Part shown: piece after piece, positions 1 through 11,507 of the stretch
How positions within the stretch are numbered: position 1 is the stretch's first letter
How the letters are laid out: each line of letters starts with the position of its first letter
Origin: Takakia lepidozioides
Lineage: Eukaryota > Streptophyta > Takakiopsida > Takakiales > Takakiaceae
Length of the DNA: 64,000 bases
Assembly (NCBI GenBank): GCA_030704615.1
Contig: CM060731.1
Location: 43,648,001 to 43,712,000, forward strand
Reading direction: 5' to 3'
Notes under the pieces: model-generated
The model's database searches: none
The model's input: only the letters and a program-made list of their open reading frames with translations
What the model was told of the DNA's origin: nothing
Made by a program: the position numbers and the translations under genes

Positions 1-493
1 CTTGAGCCCAGACTTGACATTTGTTGTCAAAAGGCTTATTTTGCCGAGTCTGAGGAGCAAGAGAGTCCAAAATTGGATAGATGTCTGTTTCAGAATTGTG
101 TTATTTGAGCTTACCCAAGCTTGAATCACATACATGTTAAGTCTCAGTGTGCAGTGAATATCACATGGACTTCATGTTGGCTTACAGAGACTGGAAGTAC
201 AGTGATCAAGAGATCCGTTGAAATAAAGTCCTAGTTTGTAAGGTGGGGGGGAGGTTGAGCTTGTAGTTACATCCAGTAAGTCTTGTTCAGAAGTTGAATA
301 TACCTGATACCTCCACTCCTATGGGAGCACTAGAAATGGAAGGGAAGTGTGGTGGGACAGCATACGGGGAACATCTGGCAGTGGTTGCTGGACAAAATGG
401 TCTTGCTGCCAGTATCACATATGGAGCAGGTTGGAGAGAGAAGAAGAGAGGTGGCAAGGTAGAGCTGATGAATTGTTGTTGATTGTTGTTCAG
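1..493 (+). other. Intron upstream of the first visible IRE exon
   Basis: No segment resembling the preceding IRE exon was found. The stretch ends in a T-rich tract and TTCAG at 484-493, directly before the conserved reading frame, so it is read as intron. An ATG-initiated frame that runs into the exon from 347 shows no family similarity before 494. Confidence 0.6.
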
Positions 494-3400
494 GAGGTTC
501 TGGAAGCCCTGCGAGCACGGTTTAATACTGCGAAGGAAGAAGTCAATTCCGAGCTTGCTGTATTTGCCGGGGATTTGATCGAGATTCTTGAAAAAAACTC
601 GGATGAGGCCCCTGATTGGCAAGAGAGGACAGAAGATCTACTGGTGTTGGCCCGTGAATGTGCACTCATGGGTCCCCAGGAGTTCCGAAAGCGATGTGAA
701 GGTATTGTCCAAGAACTAGATGACAAACGACAAGAGCTTCCCATGGGAGTGCTCAAGCAGTTGCACACACGGATGCTTTTCATCCTCACGCGCTGCACAC
801 GGCTGCTGCAGTTTCAGAAAGAGAATGGCTTAGATGAGGATGGGCCCCTTCACAGGCTCCACCAGCGTGCAAAAGTGGGTCCCCAGTTTGAGAGGCATTC
901 CAACTCTCTGGCCAACCAAAAAGGGAAATCAGTGGTGGAGATCGAGCCTGTGAAGGAAAGGAAATCCAGCTCGCCACCCCATGTTCATTCCGAGGATGCA
1001 GTCTCTATAGGCCCTGGGTGGAGAGGCAAAGATGAGGCCACAACATCAGCTGATGTTGTGCAGACGAGCAAAGAGGAAATGAAAGAATTGCCCAGCAAGC
1101 AAGATACGCAGGAGTCCATAAATCCAGTTAACTCTCTTGTCGCTGATCGGCTGGCATCCTGGAAAAAGTTCACATCTTCGTCCGAAGGTTGGGAAAGACA
1201 GTCCAGTAACCAGGACTTGATCCAGAGTGAAGCAGATATCAAGGCCAAAGTTCACAAAACAGAAGGCTTGCATTCAGACCTAGAGGATAGGAGGGCAGTG
1301 GCCGGTCCATCAAAAGACACAGGACCTCCAACGTCGTTGAAGCGGCGTCAGAGAGTCTCATGGGGTAATTGGGGTGACCAGCCAGGTGCTTTGGATGACA
1401 ATCTCCCAGTGATTTGTAGGATATGCGAAGAAGAGGTTCCCACATTGCATCTTGAAGAGCATTCTCGCGTTTGTGCATTTGCTGATAGGTGTGACCACAA
1501 GGCACTTAGCATTGATGAACGTCTCCGACGGCTGGCTGAAGTGCTTGAAAAGATGCTGGAATCCTACACTCCCAAGAGCTCTTTGATGGCTGCAATGGGG
1601 AGCCCCGACACAGCCAAGACATCTAGCTCTAACAATGGCGGTGAAAGCTCGGATGGTGGCCTATCAGAGAAGTTTGGCGGAGCTTCTGAGAAGCCTCTTG
1701 TCACTGAGAAGTTTGGAGGCGAATTGCTTCGTCGGGGCTCTGAGGAGATGCTAGAGGACTTGCATGAGATCGATACCATGGCTAGTATGGTTGATGAGCC
1801 AAGGATCAATCCCATAACTTGTAAAACACGGTTTGGGCCTAGGCCTGATCAGTTTATGGCTCCAGCGTCGTCATCTGCCGGTAGTGTGCTGGCACCAGCA
1901 TCCTCTGCAGGCAGCATAACTCCTCGTTCTCCCCTTGCCACTCCAAGGACCAGTCAGATTGACCTCCTTTTGGCTGAGCGAAGCAGCTTTGGAGAGGCAG
2001 AAGATCTTGTACAGGTCCTTTTCTCTCCCTGGCACTTCAAAGTTTCGTCGTCTCTCTATAATCGTCTTTCTCCTTCCTTTTAGTCTTCTGAGTTTTCTTT
2101 GAGGCTGTAACTTGGCTTTTTGTGGAAGCCTTCCAAGCTACAGGAAACCTGCCCAGCAGGAGCTAGCATTCTAAGTCAACAGGTGTGGTGTACATGTTTG
2201 CAATCAATGGTACTCCGTCTCTTGACTGTATGTAAAACTTTTGCTAAAGTTGCAAGACTTGTTGAGGAGGTTTCATCAAATTGTTTTGTACTTTTACCAG
2301 CCCATATTTCCATCCTTTTAGCTCCACGTTTTTGTCATAGCATGCTGCTGAGAAGGTGAAAGGAGGTGTACTGAATTGCATTGTCAGACTATGGTTGTGT
2401 ATCAGGATAAGATCTGGTTCAAATACTATTTTCTATTTGTTGAACCAAAATTAAAACACGTAGACATAGACGTCTTGCAGATAAACGAGTTGGCAGACAT
2501 TGCCCGGTGTATTGCAAACACAAATGCAGGCGATGAAGGAGCGCCCGAGTACATGATATCTTGCATGCAGGACTTACAGGATGTACTTCAGCACAATAAA
2601 GTTGAGGCATTAACTGTGGATACTTTCGGAAAAAGAATTGACAAACTCTGCAGGTGAGATTCTTAGCTAGTTGGAATGATGAATAGGTCAAGAAAGGCAA
2701 CATACCTTTTTGGCCTGAGTGGGTGATGTAGTGATCATGCTTTCACTCTATTGCTCCAAGGATGAAGACACAATATGTTGGAGGTTCTTAGAGAAAACTC
2801 AAATCCATGTATCAAAGTTGAGGTGATTGGGAAGGGAAGCAGCAAGATATATTTGGTTTCTTTTTCCTGCACTTGCTGTCAGCAGTCATCCTTGATGTAT
2901 GTCTTCGTGCTCATCTAGTTAAAAGACCTTTCGTTTGGGGTGTTCATCAGTTGAGCATTGCTAAAAGGCCCCAGGCAAAGTGCTTGCGTGTGCCAGCAGC
3001 AATTCAGCTGGTGGGCACCCCATTTTTTCATTTCTGGAAACAGGGTTTGGCCTTGAGTCATCTAAAACAGCAGGCGTTGTAACTGTCATTTAGAGATTCA
3101 GGACAGCAACATGTGAAAGAAATGGATAAAAGGAGGTTGAGAGACTGAGACTTTGTAGGTCACATCTATAATCTCATCGTTTGTTAATCGTACTATCATT
3201 ATGGGCTTTCTGCAGGGAAAAACTCCAGCAGGTTTGTGATACTTCGGATGCCAATGTGGACACATCAAGCAGTGCAGCTGAGGAAGACACTCCAGTAGAG
3301 GATGATGTGTTCCATAGTCAGAAGTCAACACCTGTGCACCCAACATATAAGGACCGAACCTCTATTGATGATTTTGAGATCATCAAGCCAATCAGCCGTG

Positions 3401-6400
3401 GCGCTTTTGGGAGGGTGTTCTTGGCAAGAAAACGGACTACTGGTGATTTCTTTGCCATAAAGGTGAGGCGTCATTCAGACCAAATGGTAGAGTGGAAAAT
3501 TTAATGATGGTGCAAGGTTCTCTTAGTCCTGAGTGCAAGATAATTTATCATGAGTGGGGCTTTTCTTTTCTCATTAACCTATAATTGCTGACCTGTATTA
3601 TTCCTGTGTAGATTGGTAGGCAGATGTAGGGGAGTTGAAGTTTCCAATTTTGTCTTCTAGTGTTGTGACATGTTTATTTTCCATCTGTGCTTTGGTTTTC
3701 TCTCTCCTTGTAACTCCTTCGTTTAATGTTGCAACTACAGGTTCTGAGGAAGGCAGACATGATCCGGAAGAATGCAGTTGAGAGTGTCCAGGCAGAACGC
3801 AATATTCTGATCTCTGCCCGGAATCCTTTCGTGGTATGCGGTTGTAACCACTCCTCGTTAATCTTTTTACATCTTTGTTTGACTCTTGACATATCATAAA
3901 CAACGCATGTGTGTGGGACTTAATAGGACTGTGGTTGTAGGTTCGGTTCTTCTACTCATTTACTTGCCGGGAGAATCTGTATTTGGTGATGGAGTACTTG
4001 AATGGAGGAGATGTCTATTCCATGCTTCGGAACCTGGGCTGCTTAGAAGAGGAAATGACTCGAGTTTATATTGCTGAGCTTGTAAGAACTCTCTCTCCCT
4101 CTCTCTCTGCCTCTCTCTCTCCCCCTCTCCCCCTCTCTCTCTCTCCCCCTCTCAACGACAGAGGAGAGGGAGGAAGTGATCTTAAGTGGCAGTGGGGTAG
4201 CCAAGAGATCCCGGTCCTCCCTTCCTACACTTACCTGGGCGTTGAGTTCTCCTCCAATTGTAATTGGGATGCACATATCCGGAAAGTTGTTCAAACTGGC
4301 AAGGGCAAAGCTCTGGGGCTCACTAAATTTTTCCACTGCAGAGGGGTCAACTCTGAGGTTAAGAAAACCATGCTTTGTCGCGTTATTAGACCTGCCTTGG
4401 AGTACGGATCTGCTATATGGGTTGATAACTCCAACCAGGCTAAGTCTCTAGAATCCATTCAAGTGGGGGTGCTTAAGGAGTGTATGTCAGCATGCTCCAA
4501 AACAGCCAATGTGGCTGTTCGGGGAGTTTGGCATTCCGTCCTTAAGCTCCCGACGAGATGAATTCAAGGTCAGATGGTGGGGTCAGCTGCAACATATGCC
4601 CAACACCAGATATCCTAAATTAATCGACTCTATATCTTGGAAACAGGACCGCCCTGTCAAACAGGCTAAGTCCTGGCAGAAGAGAGTAGAAGAGATCCTC
4701 AAGGATCTGGACCTGGATCCGCAAGTCTTGACCCTGCTGGATAAATCTGACTTAGAGGCTGTAGTGTCCTCAGCCATGTCTGTTGCCATGAGATTGTCTG
4801 ATGAAAATGGTCTGTGACATGGGGGAGGACATCTTGGATGACCTCAAGGGTCTACCCACTCTCGGCACTAGACTGAAATTTAAACTCAGGGCTGGAAGCC
4901 TACCTTTGAACAGCAAACAGAAGCAGAGAGGAAAGGGAGAGTGCAATTGCCCGTTGTGTGGGCAATCTGAAGACAGTATTCATTTTCTGATACACTGTCC
5001 GGGGTTCTCTCACCAAAGAGACGCTCTCTTCAAATCTATTAAGGGAATTGTGCCTGTACCCCTGTTTACCAACTTTGAAAGTCTCGAGGCTGAGCCAAAA
5101 GCCCAGGCCCTCCTGAGGCCTAGTTTTTGGGCAAATCACACACAGCAGATTGATGCTTGTGTGAAGGGATTTCTAGAGGATATCTGGAAAACCCGGATTA
5201 ATTCTATATATGGAGGTAAGTCTTACTACCAACGTCAGCCCCTGACAGAGGTAGGTTCTGTCCCTTTTGTTCCCGCTCAAACTGGGCGCGGGGTCAATGG
5301 CCACAAGGCTATGGCAAACAACGTCTTATGAGTACAATCTAGGCAGTAGTTGGAGCCGTTATGAGATTCTTTTTACAGTGGATATTACTCTCATACCGTC
5401 TTCTCAAGCATCTCACAGTTTCTGAGAATTTTTTGACGAGGTGCTATTTGTGAAGTGGCTGGAGTATCTAATAGAAGTCTGGAATCAATGTCTCAATGTC
5501 TACAGTGTTAGGCCTGTCCGAGGGCTCCTGACACTCTGTACCCCTAATCTAAGGAGACACGCATTACATAGATGCTGTGTTTAAGCAAATTGGGGGCTAT
5601 TACTAGAAGTCCAAAGTTAACTAACTTAACAACACTGCCTACCGTATTGCAGTGTTAGGCCTGTCCAAAGGTTCCTAACAACTTCTACCCTTATTTAGGA
5701 AGCATGCATTCCCTTATGTAGCTCAGAGTTTCATAGAAGGTCTCAAAGATAGGGACAGTGTGAAAAGGTCCCAAGTAGTTCCCTGCATGTGGGGTCGTTA
5801 TGTAAGAACCCCAAGACTTTTATGTATACTCACTATGCATTCCACTTCATCACACTTCTTGTGTGTCACTTCCAGAGCACAAGAAGGCTCCACAAGAACT
5901 GATACTGTAGTATCATCCAAAGTGCTCACTGTCCCAAGTCTACAACATCTCTACTCCCAGACACTCAACTACAAAGTCTTTTAAGTAGTGCAGTGCACAT
6001 GCAAGTAGTGCTGCTACCAACTAACTGCTATCCACTGCCATTTGTGCTAATCATGGACAACTCTTGTCTTGTACTGGACCAACATGACTTGTCATGTCTA
6101 GCTTTACTGTATTTCACCCCATCTCAGACTTCAGGGGCAATATTGTGTTATTTCTATTAGCATTATAAAGTAACGTTATTTTCCTGTGGGCAAGCTGGGC
6201 AAAAGGGGATCCGTCTAATCTGTGGGCATTAAGCTTCTGATCCATTGTAATGCATCTTCACATGGAGTAAAGGATCAACAGACTGTTGCTGTACCTCTTT
6301 ATGGTCAGTTTGACTGTTTGAGAAGCTCAGGAAACATGGAAGAGTTCCTTTGTTCTCGGGTGGATATTTATGTCAAGTTGATGCTATGCTACAGAGGATT

Positions 6401-9400
6401 TTGAAGAAAAATGGATATTATTTATAGATGTCTCACCGCTGGAGATGGTGGCTCACATTGGGGTCTCCCTCTATTGTTCTCCTACCTCCTCTCCTTGATA
6501 TCTCTGGTCCTTCCAACCTGGTAGTAGGCTTTACACAACAAGGTTAAAGCAGCTTTTAGGTCTAGTGGGTGCATCTCTTATCCAGATTTGGGGACTGCAT
6601 AATGCTGGTTGTGATGTGTGATAGGGATAGAATGTGCCTTTGTAACAGGGGTTCCCCTCTTTTGAACTTCAAGTGTTCCTGGACTCACATTATGTGTGTT
6701 TTTATTTTTCCACCTGTTTGGTTTGCTCCAGTTTTTTGTGAAGTGCAAATCTATCTGGTGTCTTGCTAAACTGTTAGCGTTTTTCCAGGTGCTGGCATTG
6801 GAGTATTTGCATTCGTTGGGGGTAGTCCACCGTGATGTGAAGCCCGATAACCTTCTGATTGCCCATGATGGACACATTAAGGTAGTAGTGGGAGGACTTC
6901 ACTTGAATGGAATAGCAGTTGGCACTCTATGGCTATATGAACTCTAGATAGATGAGATAGCACTGCTGTAGCTTGTTGGATTGTGGCTGCTGCATTTCCT
7001 CTTAACTTTCAGTAGTTTGTTCTTACTGTCTTAGGCTGTGCAAAGGGACTCCAGAGGTGGATGAAAGGTGAGGGTGGGGATACAAGAGACTCTGACCTGT
7101 CAAGTGGCTTTGTTGCAGCTAACGGATTTTGGCCTTTCAAGAGTAGGCCTCATCAATAGTACAGACGATTTGTCAGGCCCTGCTGTAAGTGGAACCATGC
7201 TGATGAAAGAAATTGCCAAGAACCACCAAGCATCTCCAGAGCCACTGCAGCAGAGAGAGAGGCGTCAGCAACGGCCAGCTGTTGGCACTCCCGATTATCT
7301 AGCCCCTGAGATTCTCTTGGGAACCTCTCATGGTATGTGCTCCTGCAGCTTATTTTGGGGTGTATTCAATGTAGCAATTTAGCAGGGGCTTAGAACACCC
7401 AGGCTACTGCAGCTTTGTTTAATGTCATTGTGTCTCTGCCTTTGTCCATCTCATTTCTCATTCTTTCTGTCTCACGTAAGGGGATTGTCCTCAGGTCCTG
7501 CTGCAGATTGGTGGTCCACGGGTGTCATTCTTTTTGAGTGCCTTACGGGGATTCCTCCCTTCAATGCTGAGCATCCCCAGGTATGTCTGGATTCTCTCAT
7601 ATATCCTAATGTTCTTCTCTTTCTCTTAGGTTCAGGCCTTGCCTGTATCCCAGGCTGGTCCTGTGATTGAAAATAAAACTCTGAAACTTTAGGTTGTTTA
7701 GTACTACCCTGGCCTACTTCGATCCCTGATTCTTGACGAAATTTTTTCACTTTCCATTTAGGTAGTTCCTTTACAAGACCTACTGGGCTGGCCATTTAGC
7801 CTCAGCAACCAATCTCATAGCAGTGAAACTTGCCTAACGTTACGTGTTTCTGGATTGGTGGTGGTCCAGCTTATTTTTAACAACATTCTCAACCGTAACA
7901 TTCCATGGCCCCGAGTTCCTGAGGACATGTCATATGATGCCCAGGATTTGATTGACAGGTATTTTAATGTCTGTCTTTCTTTTCAAATGAAGAAGTCTCC
8001 AGTCTCTACAATCCATTCTTTTGTGAAATTAAGCAGATGTGAAAAGATTGCAGAGCATGCATGATTTCCTCAGGGGATGTTGAACACAAAAATTGCTATT
8101 GCTCCTGTGGCTTGGTAACCACAGTGAAGGAGGTTGTTTGCATCTTAAACCCTGGCAAAAGTAAGAAGCATCTTACACTTTGGTGTTCTTTCCAGACTCT
8201 TGACTGAGGATCCCAATGAGCGCCTCGGAGCTAAGGGTGCTGCCGAGGTAAGCCTGATTTTTCAGTTGGAATAAGAAGCCATGGCTAGTAATTTCTTGCA
8301 GACAGTTTTGTGGTATGAGTGAGATCCGTTGCCTCTACAACATCAGGCTATCTTCAACTTCAGGCAAAGGTTTCATGTTAGGGGTATACAGATCACAGTT
8401 CACAGTGCAATTGTTCGTCATGGTTTATTTTGCAGGTGAAAGCGCATCCGTTTTTCAAAAACATCAACTGGGATACACTAGCCAGGCAAAAGGTGAAAGT
8501 TGTTTGTTTGTTTCTGTTTCACTGTCCCTTCCTCCAGAATTGGTTCCACTCATTCTACAGTTCTCATTACCTAGGAGAAAACTTTGTGTTGTGTGTCAAA
8601 GCGAGAACAAAATGCTTGCTTGGCTTGATGATGAGTCAAATGTGGCAGGCGGCTTTCATCCCAAGCCCTGACAGTGCGGATGATACAAGCTACTTCACCT
8701 CACGCCATACATGGAACTCCAGTGAGGGCCGATTCATCTCCGACCCTTGCTATGGTGACTCAAGTGATTATGGAAGTAGCAGTAGTGGAAGTACAAGCTC
8801 CTCGGATATTAGGCCTGAAGAAGGAGTAAGTGTGCTTCATATTTTCTGATTTCCAAGCCGTTTCATGCAGGAAGAAATTGCTGTCTTGCAGTGATGAAAT
8901 CTCTGTCGTGTTCGGTAGTTACCATGATGGGTATGCTGTTTGGTATTGGTGTAAGGAGCAGCCTCAGTTGGATGTAACCCATACTCTGCAAGTCCATGTT
9001 ACCTTGATGGAAGATGGAGATTTGCTTCTACTTGTTCACTCATGTACATGCACTAGGCTTCTCTTCACTAGGCTTTGAGCAGGCAGACAACTAGTTTTTG
9101 AATCAGAGGGTTTGAATAGATTGAGGAACCAACTGTTTGGTAAAGGGAAATCTAGCACGACTGGGAAGAGGCCTGAGGGCAAGCGTAAGGAAGCATAGTG
9201 GTATTTGTGAAGCAAATTGCACGAACTGTTTGATGACCCTGGCCCTTTAACAGGGAGACGAGTGTCGCGACATGGCTGAGTTCGAGACTACGCCCTCTGT
9301 CAAATACTCCTTCAGTAACTTCTCATTCAAGGTGTGTTCTGCTTCTTGTCTCTTGTTGCTAGGCATATGGATGCATGCTTATCTCTACTGTTTGCACATG

Positions 9401-9990
9401 GATGTTCTTCATATGTAGACCTGGGCACATATTTTGGCAATAGATTGGCCTGGTTGGTTGGTGGGAAGCTGAGGTCAAACCTTGCAAGGAAATGCCAGTG
9501 AGAAATACTTGGTCTGGCTAAACGAGGCATGTCTTTGTTTTAGCGGAATTCCTTGTTGGGGAGGGAAAGGTCTATCTCATGGTACAACAGAGTGGAGTGC
9601 TTAGGGCACTGACCACACTGCCTCCAAATCCACCTCTGGGTTATTTTAGGAAGACACTTCACATGTTCAAGCTGGCTGTGGGCAGGGCCATTGCCTGGTA
9701 AAAATTAGATATGCCAAATGAAAATGGGTGCAGGGAGGAACTAAGAAACCAGGGAAGTTGACTCATACAATGTATGAGTTCCTGCCTCCGAACAACACTG
9801 AGCTTTAGCTGGTCAAGGAACTGTTGGAAATAAACTCATTTCCAGGATTCTTCCTTGCGCTGGTTGTCATGAATTTTTGTCTGATAGGCGGAGGGGGGCA
9901 TGCATTGAACAGAATCTGTCGCAGTTGGCTTCCATCAACTATGACCTCCTTCTACAGACTGGAAAGGATTCACCCAAGGGCTCAAGTTGA
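494..9990 (+). CDS. IRE: IRE-family AGC serine/threonine kinase, 3' 14 exons (5' end outside window)
   Basis: Protein kinase of the plant IRE (INCOMPLETE ROOT HAIR ELONGATION) group of AGC kinases. Exons: 494-2014, 2481-2653, 3216-3462, 3741-3833, 3941-4081, 6789-6881, 7119-7332, 7495-7580, 7870-7958, 8196-8247, 8436-8492, 8649-8825, 9254-9331, 9913-9990. All join in phase at GT-AG sites to give 1032 residues and a TGA stop. The first exon carries the family's conserved N-terminal block ([10 protein letters not shown]) and a Cys/His finger (ICRICEEEV, near 1411-1475). The kinase domain shows the glycine loop SRGAFGRVF, lysine [15 protein letters not shown] ([10 protein letters not shown]), [20 protein letters not shown] and an insert between DFG and GTPDY typical of the group. 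The C-terminal tail has [23 protein letters not shown] members act in root-hair tip growth and in auxin or light responses in flowering plants; that role here is inferred. No lesion was seen. Upstream exons are missing, and 1-493 reads as intron. Confidence 0.93.
4089..4153. repeat. CT-rich microsatellite
   Basis: Imperfect (CT)n/(CCCTCT)n run beginning a few bases after the donor site of the IRE intron at 4082. It lies directly before the LINE-derived block and may mark its left junction. Confidence 0.85.
4154..5350 (+). mobile_element. LINE (non-LTR retrotransposon) ORF2 3' part, in IRE intron
   Basis: The 2.7-kb IRE intron 4082-6788 holds the C-terminal part of a non-LTR reverse transcriptase, same strand as the host gene. 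The frame reads through [20 protein letters not shown] (the post-RT segment) and [11 protein letters not shown], then shifts near 4540 and 4800. It continues to a Cys/His knuckle, [19 protein letters not shown], at about 4943-5000 and ends at a stop near 5331. The endonuclease and core RT (the YxDD region) are absent, so this is a 5'-truncated dead copy. The same 3' sequence recurs as a decayed array at 29374-30935. The family is probably the one that supplied the endonuclease segment at 20577-21951, but no overlap exists here to prove it. Confidence 0.85.
5503..5722. repeat. Two-copy tandem repeat, about 147-bp period
   Basis: The block starting CAGTGTTAGGCCTGTCC at about 5501 recurs at about 5649, followed in each copy by related TCCTAACA, TACCC and GCATTACAT-like text. 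It sits just after the LINE reading frame and may be its 3' untranslated region or a local duplication. Confidence 0.7.
5723..6788 (+). other. Remainder of the large IRE intron
   Basis: About 1 kb of intron with no recognisable coding sequence. It ends at the acceptor TTTTCCAG (6781-6788) of the next kinase exon. Confidence 0.6.
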
Positions 9991-10511
9991 ACATTGACTG
10001 CGAGTCCAGCTCCTTGGTTCTAAAACAACTTTGTGTGCCTCTCTAAAGTGTTGAAAATCTGAAACAGAGAGCACATGTCCTAGTGGCCGAGAGGGTCAGG
10101 ACCGTGAAGACCTTCCACACTCAGGCTCAAAGGGTCTTGCCTCATGTACCATGTACTATATGTAATATGTATCATATTATTCAGGCTATTCAGTTAGGTA
10201 GTCTTGTATTTTGTGTCTCCTCAAGCAAGCCTTGTCAAATTTTGGTGCGAGGAATCTCCACAAATTTCCTTCCATTAGAGAAGTTTGTATGGTTGTGGTT
10301 GTATGGATGTTGTCTGCCTTTTGGCTACGGTCAGAAAAGGAGTTCAGAGTGAGTCAAGCTGTTTATCTGCTAATTCTTCGGGCTCTCTCCACTGAGTCCA
10401 ATATGTAAGTCATAAGAGGCACATCTTAATCATAGTATGAGTGCTTTACAAAATAATACAGAAGCGGTAGAGATGTGGCAGGGTGTCCAGGAACTTTGGG
10501 CAGATGTACGT
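9991..10511. other. Intergenic region after the IRE gene
   Basis: Only short frames; presumably contains the IRE 3' untranslated region. No convincing polyadenylation signal or gene was identified. Confidence 0.5.
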
Positions 10512-10724
10512 TCACCTCTGGGATCTCTCCCTAGTGGTCCAAACAGCATTACTGATGAATTCCTCGTGTTGACTATTCCTTTTGAAGCTTTTAGATTCCA
10601 AGTTACATCTATACCAGTAGTGGGTTAGCACAGGACCCAAGAGTTCCTCGATCAACCAATTGATTCTGCTTCCATCAAGCTTTGCTATCCTGATCTGAAG
10701 TGAGCGATTAAATTTCCATGCCAA
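10512..10724 (-). pseudogene. MULE transposase fragment (pre-SWIM region)
   Basis: The minus-strand frame contains RINWLIEELLGPVLTHYWYR. This matches RVDWLISELTGDVLTHYWYM in the larger MULE relic at 11508-14278, with the same spacing to a following KRN...EEF/QEGF segment. It is a second, shorter and more diverged copy of that transposase family, lying 1 kb downstream of the first in the same orientation. No catalytic residues are present. Confidence 0.7.
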
Positions 10725-10796
10725 GATTCCATATCAGCAGTGATATCTAGATTGCATGAGGGACATTTTTTATGCCCTTGTGGTCCAGATGGTTAG

Positions 10797-11040
10797 TTTG
10801 GGACCAATCATGTAACTCCTATCTATTTCATCTCTGATCATGTAACCCCAACTCTTGATCATGTCCCCCCACGCAATGTCCTCCTAACTCTTGTCATCCC
10901 ATATCATGGATGTCACCCTCAATCATGTCATCCCAAACGCTATCACCTGATCTCATGTGACCCAGATCATGTTAATCACCAGATGCCACCTTATTTCATG
11001 TAACCTCTAATTATGTCACCCCAAATCATGTAAGCCCGTG
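10797..11040. repeat. Degenerate minisatellite, unit about ATCATGTCACCCC
   Basis: At least a dozen imperfect units of an ATCATGT(C/A)ACCCC-type motif with variable spacers. The same motif recurs at 25914-26065, and in reverse orientation at 49745-49935. Confidence 0.75.
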
Positions 11041-11507
11041 ACCCTTCTAAAATTGTTGTATTGTTCTTGCAGGGGGGTTGGTAGAACGTGAGCACACCTC
11101 TTCGAGGCAACAATACGCAGAGCTCGGTTTCAAACCCGCTGAGGCGGTTCAAAGTGTGTCCTGAACCCTAAACCTCAATGAAAAGCAACATACAAGTCCT
11201 CGTTGGCAGGCTGAAAAGATGCATTGGTCTTCCTCACCGTCTCCTGCAGATCACATGTATTAGCCACAATATTTAAGATCCAAAGCACTTCACCACCCCC
11301 TCATAGTTCACCATCCCATTTCCATGCACACACAAATTTGAAAAGACGTGTTCAGTCGGAAGGGCTACTTCAGATTATCCCTGCATAGACCAGCCTCATT
11401 TCCCATTAACTCAACATACACCCCATGGAAATGACAGACCTGAAGTTCAAAACCAGGAGAAAGACATGATCCATGAGACCTCCATATGTTGGCTTACCTG
11501 AAGTCCT

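Noticed and set aside
347-493. N-terminal extension of the IRE frame from an ATG at 347
   Set aside because: No similarity to the family before 494, and a standard acceptor lies at 491-493.
4043-4336. Arg/Glu/Gly-rich minus-strand frame
   Set aside because: Translation of the CT microsatellite plus antisense of the LINE.
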